Assembly: GCA_963704535.1 (NCBI GenBank)
Contig: OY969916.1
Span: 11,036,001 to 11,100,000, forward strand
Reading direction: 5' to 3'
Origin: G963704535 sp963704535
GTDB lineage: Bacteria; Chloroflexota; Chloroflexia; Chloroflexales; Roseiflexaceae
DNA length: 64,000 bases
Shown: positions 59,348 through 64,000 of the stretch, piece by piece
Layout of the letters: each line of letters opens with the position of its first letter
Numbering within the stretch: position 1 is the first letter of the stretch
Notes under the pieces: generated by a model
Told to the model about the DNA's origin: nothing
Databases searched by the model: none
Seen by the model: only the letters and a program-made list of their open reading frames with translations
Position numbers and translations under genes: made by a program

Positions 59348-62208
59348 TTGCTACCAATAGAGAGAAGCTGAAGGTACTTCCATGCCCGACCTCGCTTGTG
59401 ACCCAAACCCGACCACCCTGCCGCTCGACGAGCTGGCGTGTGATGACCAGGCCAAGGCCACCGCCGCGCTCAGGCGAGTTGTTCCCCTCGATTCGATGGA
59501 AGCGGGTAAAGAGATTGCCGAACTCCGCTTGTGAAATGCCAGGGCCAGTGTCGATAACGTCGATCTGCACCGTCCCATTGGCGTGGATAACCCGGACAGT
59601 GACTGCCCCCTGCTGGGTATAACGGCGCGCGTTATCGAGCAATTGTGTCAGGATCACCCGCAGTTGTTCACGGTCGGCCACGACCAGCGGCAACTCGTCC
59701 GGCATCTCGACACGCAGATCCAAGCCCTTCTTCGCAAACGAGTTGCGCAATGGCGCGACCGCGTTCTCGATCGCCACCCACACATCCTGCGGCTCCGGCT
59801 CGGTCTGCAATGTGTTGGCCTCGATACTGGCGATCATAACAAAGTTATTGACCAGATCGCGCATCTGCTCGGCGCGCATACGCACAACTTCCAGCAGATC
59901 GCGCTGGTCGGAGCTTAACTCGCCGATATACCCGCGCAACAGGAGTTCGGTATTGCCGCAGATCGGAGTGAGCGGCGTACGCAGCTCATGCGAGACCGTT
60001 TCGATAAACTTGGTTTTCGCCCGGTCCACCGCGACCTCGGCGGAGATATCGTGCAGCACAATCACCTCGCCGAACACCTGGCCGTTCTCCGTGATCACCG
60101 GCGCGCTACTAAGCCGCAGCACTCTATCACCAAACTGGTAGTGCTCAAGGACGGGGGTCTCGCGCCCAAAAATATCTTTTTGTGCATCGACACGCTTAAA
60201 CGGCACCTCGTTGAAATTGCGCCGCACAATGTGCCAATCGCGCATATTCAACATCTGTTCAGCCGCGCTGTTGACCAGCATAATGTTGCGCTGCTGATCA
60301 CAGACGATCACACCATCGGCAATCGATTGCAGGATCGCTTGGCGCCGGCCCGCCTCCTCGTGGATTCGGTCGAACAGCACCGCGTTGTAGAGCACGCTCG
60401 CAGCCATATTGGCCACCGAGAGCAGCGTGGGCTCGATCGCGCCGTCGAATGCATCCGGCTGTTTATGGCCAAAGATCAACACGCCAGCCGGCGTCCCCTG
60501 GACGACGAGCGGTGTCAGCAGCACACGCGTGAAGCCAGCGATATCGGCAAGCCCCGTCGGCCCCAGGCGCGGCTCTTCCGCCGGAGCAATCAGGCGCGGT
60601 ATGTGAGCGTCGACCAGCTCACGAAGTAGCGGATCACTGGGCGAGAGACGCAGATTTTGGAGGGCGGCAAGCTCTGGGGGCGCGTCGGGGCGCAACTGAT
60701 AGCGCCACACGCCCCGTTCATCAAGCAATGCCAGAACTTCAGTACCAGGCGCAAACCCCTGCACCGTCTTGGCTGTCACGTCAAGGACCGGGCCAACCTC
60801 GATCGAGGTGCTCAGCTCGCGGCTGGTATGGTACAGCCGCAGGAGATGCTCGGTCATCAGGTTGAATGCCCGCGCCAGCCGCCCAAGCTCATCGGCCGAG
60901 CCGATATCGGTGCGCCGCTCGAAGTCGCCGGCGGTGACGGCCTCGGCCGTCTCGACCAACGCGGCCAGCGGCCGGGTAATGCCACGAGCAATAGCATAGC
61001 CCAGCAAGATCGAGCCGACCGCAAGCGCCATGGCGATGCCAAGAATCGTATTGCGGCTCAACGAAAGCGACTCGACCTGGAAATCGCGCGAAAGGCCAAC
61101 CGAGAAATACCCAGCCTGCTCGCCGGCGATCACCAGCGGGCTATAGGCCAGCTCATACTCACGTTGCTGGATCGGAAGTGTCCATACCGGCAGATTTTCG
61201 CTGCCACGCAGCGGATCAATGTTGAAGATCGATTGTGCCTGGCCTGAGGACAGCAGATTGACCATCTGCTCAGACATCTGTAAAGATGACAATGCCTGTC
61301 GTGAGATCAGGGTGGAACCAAGCGCCTGGCCGCTCAAGTTATAAAACGTCGTGACGGCCGCCTGGCCGCTCTTCTCAAGCGCCACCGTCAGCCGATCGAC
61401 TTTGGTGCCGATCATCACGCCGCCGACGACTGTGGTGCCCTGCTTCACCGGCACAACGGTGTAGAACAACGGCTGCGGGTCCGACTCAAACTGAATCAGG
61501 CCGGAGAATTTGTCGTTGCCGTTGACCGTCGTACCGGAGACCACACGCTGGACGACGGCGAAGTCGGAGAGATCGCTACTTCCAAGCTGGAAAGGCTCGG
61601 CATTGGGATCCTCAACGACGCGCTGCCAATCGACCAGCGTCTTACCGCTCTTGTCGAACGCGATCATCCGGTCGAAGTCGAGGTTGGGGTTGCTGATCCC
61701 GTACTTGTAGTACAGTTCGAGTTGGTTGGCGACGACCGCTGGATCAGCGCTGGAGAAGGCGTTGGCGGCACCGGGCGTACCACTCTCAGGGTCCGGGATC
61801 GCGAAGGCGACCTGGCGCAGGAAATCGATGTAGTTGCGCTCGCGGCGCACCAGCGCCTCGCTGGTGTTGCGCGCCACCGACGCTAGCTGATTCGTAAGCC
61901 GCTCCTCCCAGGAAGCCGCGACTAACCCGACGCCGATCGCCGAGCCAGCCATCATAACCACCAGCGTCAACGCGAGGTAGGGCAGAACGATTTTATAGCG
62001 GATGTGGGAACGGAGCGCCGCCAGCAACCTGCGCATGAGCGACCTGCCCTTCACCGTGGCCGAGATGTTTTACAATGATTAGTAACCGCTCCAAGGGATA
62101 ATGACATTATATACGAACTCAAGGCCTGAATCAAGCAGTCCATCGAATGAATAAAGTGTAAAGGATTTTAGACGATCCAGATTGAGCGCACCTTGATTCT
62201 AGGATATC

Positions 62209-64000
62209 TTATAGCTGTTGATCGCGAATCAGGGGCAGGGCAAAGGCGAAGACACTCCCGGTTCCTTCTTTACTCTCAAGCCAGATTCGACCGCCATGAG
62301 CCTCGACGGCCAGCTTACAAAAAGTTAATCCTAGCCCGGTGCCACGTAGCTTGCGCCCGCGCACCTGGCCAAACTTCTCGAAGATCCGCTCGTGGTACGC
62401 TGGCGGAATGCCGACTCCGCGGTCCTGCACCCAGAAAATCAGCCACTCGCCGCTATCGATCGGCGGGTGAAGCGGCACCTTCGCCGGCAGTTGGCGCTCA
62501 AGCCCGAAAAAGTGCGCGCCGAGAGTCACAGCACCGCCAGACGGCGAGAACTTAATCGCATTGTCGAGCAGGTTTTGCAGCACGCGCACTATCTTGTCAT
62601 TGTCGGCTTCGATCAGCGGCAGGCCGATCGCCAGGTACTGCTCAAGCGCCACCCGCTGGCTGCGGGCCGAGACCTGGAGCCGCTCGATCGCCTGATCCAC
62701 AACCGCATAGGGCACCAGCGGCTCGAGGTCCAGCGGCAGGCGCCCCTGCTCCATCTTGGAGATATCGAGCAGGTTGTTGACCAGCTCCAGCATGGCCTGG
62801 CTGCCCTGGTGCGCGATCTCGAGCAACTCCTGCTGTTGATCGTTTACTGGGCCGCCGAGCCCGCGCTTAACCATCATGATGCCATTCATAATCGACGTTA
62901 GCGGCGCGCGCAGGTCATGGACCAGCATGCTGGTCCAATCATCGCGCAGTTGCTCAAGCTCCTTCTCCTGCGTGATATCGCGAAACAGCGCCAACTGACC
63001 ATAGATTTCGCCCTGCGCGTCGCGCACCGGCAGCGCGAGGTGGCGGATGAATCGATGCTGCGGCGTGCGCAACTCGATCTCGCTGATATTGACTTGCAGT
63101 TCCCCGTTTCCGCTCGCGGCCTCCCCGCTACCCCAGGTTCGTATAACCGTCTCATGAGCGCGCTCATGGAGGTCGCGCAGGAGTTCGTCCAGCGATCGGC
63201 TGATCAACTGCTGCTCGCTCGCTTCAAACAGTCGCTCGGCCATCGGATTGACCATCAGGACGACACCATGCAGGTCGGTCATTAAGATGCCATCGGCGGT
63301 CGAGTTCAAAATCGCCGCGAGCCGGTCACGACCATCGGCGACCTGTTGAAATAGCCGGGCATTCTCGATCGCCACGCCGATAAACGCCGCCATTCGCATC
63401 AGGCGCTCTGCCTCATCGGCCGTGAATGGCCCATTGAGCTTGTTAAGCAGCTCGATCACGCCGATCACGCGGCCTTTGGCGATCATCGGCACGCACAGAA
63501 TCGAGTGATTGACGAAGCCAACCTCGTCGCTGATCTTGCGGTAGAAGCGCGGATCGTTCTCAGGGTCGTGGACGATCGCCCATTGGCGGCTCTGGGCAAC
63601 GTAGCCGACAACGCCCTGGCCCATCGGGACGCTCATGCCAGCCAGCTTCTCCTCGCCGCCCTCGATCGTCATGACGAAATGCAGATCCCCGGTGGTCTCG
63701 TCGAGCAATAAAAGCGAGCCAGCCTCGACATTGAAGTAGGTGCTCAACTTCTGAACCACCAGCCGATAGACCTCGTGAGTATCGAGTGTCGAGGTGATCG
63801 TGGACGCGATCTCGTTTAAGGTTGCCAGCTCCTGGCTCCGGCGTTGAGCCTCCCCGTGGACGCGGGAAGCGGAGATCGCGGCGGCAAGCTGGCTGGCGAG
63901 CAGCCGCGCAAGCGCCATCTCGTCGACGCCAAAGTGGCGTGGCTTTCCCACAGAGCCGAGCACCAGCGCGCCAATCGCGCGATCCTGGGCCACCAACGGT
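62209..64000 (-). CDS. Multi-sensor histidine kinase (5' end beyond the window)
   Basis: At least 596 residues, open to the edge of the window. The visible order is the end of one GAF domain (ALVLGSVGKPRHFGVDEMAL), a complete GAF domain (SLLLLDETTGDLHFV, GVVGYVAQSRQWAIVHDPEN), a PAS domain (ADGILMTDLHGVVLMVNPMA), HisKA with His in SMLVHDLRAPLTSIMNG, and an ATPase domain (NLLDNAIKFSPSGG, DRGVGIPPAYHERIFEKFGQ, GTGLGLTFCKLA). No membrane helix is visible, so this part is cytoplasmic. It precedes the other kinase by 170 bases in the same orientation. Confidence 0.93.
   Translation of the reverse strand, partial: PLVAQDRAIGALVLGSVGKPRHFGVDEMALARLLASQLAAAISASRVHGEAQRRSQELATLNEIASTITSTLDTHEVYRLVVQKLSTYFNVEAGSLLLLDETTGDLHFVMTIEGGEEKLAGMSVPMGQGVVGYVAQSRQWAIVHDPENDPRFYRKISDEVGFVNHSILCVPMIAKGRVIGVIELLNKLNGPFTADEAERLMRMAAFIGVAIENARLFQQVADGRDRLAAILNSTADGILMTDLHGVVLMVNPMAERLFEASEQQLISRSLDELLRDLHERAHETVIRTWGSGEAASGNGELQVNISEIELRTPQHRFIRHLALPVRDAQGEIYGQLALFRDITQEKELEQLRDDWTSMLVHDLRAPLTSIMNGIMMVKRGLGGPVNDQQQELLEIAHQGSQAMLELVNNLLDISKMEQGRLPLDLEPLVPYAVVDQAIERLQVSARSQRVALEQYLAIGLPLIEADNDKIVRVLQNLLDNAIKFSPSGGAVTLGAHFFGLERQLPAKVPLHPPIDSGEWLIFWVQDRGVGIPPAYHERIFEKFGQVRGRKLRGTGLGLTFCKLAVEAHGGRIWLESKEGTGSVFAFALPLIRDQQL

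Overview
This 64 kb window is GC-rich, densely coding bacterial chromosome. I infer a filamentous or gliding member of the Chloroflexota (class Chloroflexia). The reasons are long Pro/Thr/Asn ('PTNTPT') stalks on secreted proteins, a recurring 'YLPLV'-type motif in exported proteins, many GAF/PAS histidine kinases, a family of paralogous APC permeases, and MoxR/DUF4129/DUF4350 clusters. No rRNA, tRNA, transposase or CRISPR array was seen, so the assignment rests on protein style alone.

Layout. 0-5 kb: the tail of a response regulator, a DUF1361 membrane protein, and a NarL-type two-component pair whose regulator carries a frameshift. 4.6-8.5 kb: a Mg2+ transporter mgtE behind a consensus promoter and a 240-nt leader with a short peptide ORF and a hairpin, then a HAD phosphatase, a ThiF-like E1 protein and the orphan tail of an ABC exporter. 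8.6-10.6 kb: an OAA-family mannan-binding lectin and a serine beta-lactamase-fold hydrolase. 10.6-22.2 kb: an apparent phosphorus-scavenging island with two beta-propeller phytases, an AcpA-type acid phosphatase, a PAP2 phosphatase, an OmpR-type two-component system and a giant secreted LTD/endonuclease/RTX protein. 22.5-32.3 kb: a PLP-dependent dehydratase, a viroplasmin-RNase HI fusion, a twice-frameshifted double-GNAT acetyltransferase, a heterodimeric ABC exporter, a DUF59 protein and an ArsA-type ATPase. 32.5-35.5 kb: two SPFH/band-7 proteins with a small membrane protein between them. 35.5-44.5 kb: a probable potassium island, with three KimA-like APC permeases, a small membrane protein and a KdpD/KdpE-like sensor pair. 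44.5-50.9 kb: MoxR ATPase, DUF4350, DUF4129 and GDPD-type membrane proteins. 50.9-56.5 kb: a DeoR-controlled sugar operon (galT, IMPase-like, a GHMP kinase resembling plant L-arabinokinase, a GT4 glycosyltransferase). 57-64 kb: a DUF4388 protein (frameshifted), a stalked DUF11 surface protein and two large multi-sensor histidine kinases.

The most unusual property is the repeat load. Tandem arrays of 7-bp (some 8-bp) units from about ten sequence families occur some twenty times, often as two complementary arrays that form a hairpin. Many lie inside genes in frame. They insert heptapeptide repeats (TTDNGQR, KNKEQRT, DHRPPTT, NSQFSIL) into histidine kinase, ThiF and ABC ATPase domains, build C-terminal tails and stop codons, and in one case encode the hydrophobic core of a signal peptide. 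Separate palindromic families, including a MITE-like element whose stem differs between copies by compensatory changes, occupy most intergenic gaps. Five genes carry single-base +1 frameshifts, which may be real decay or assembly error.
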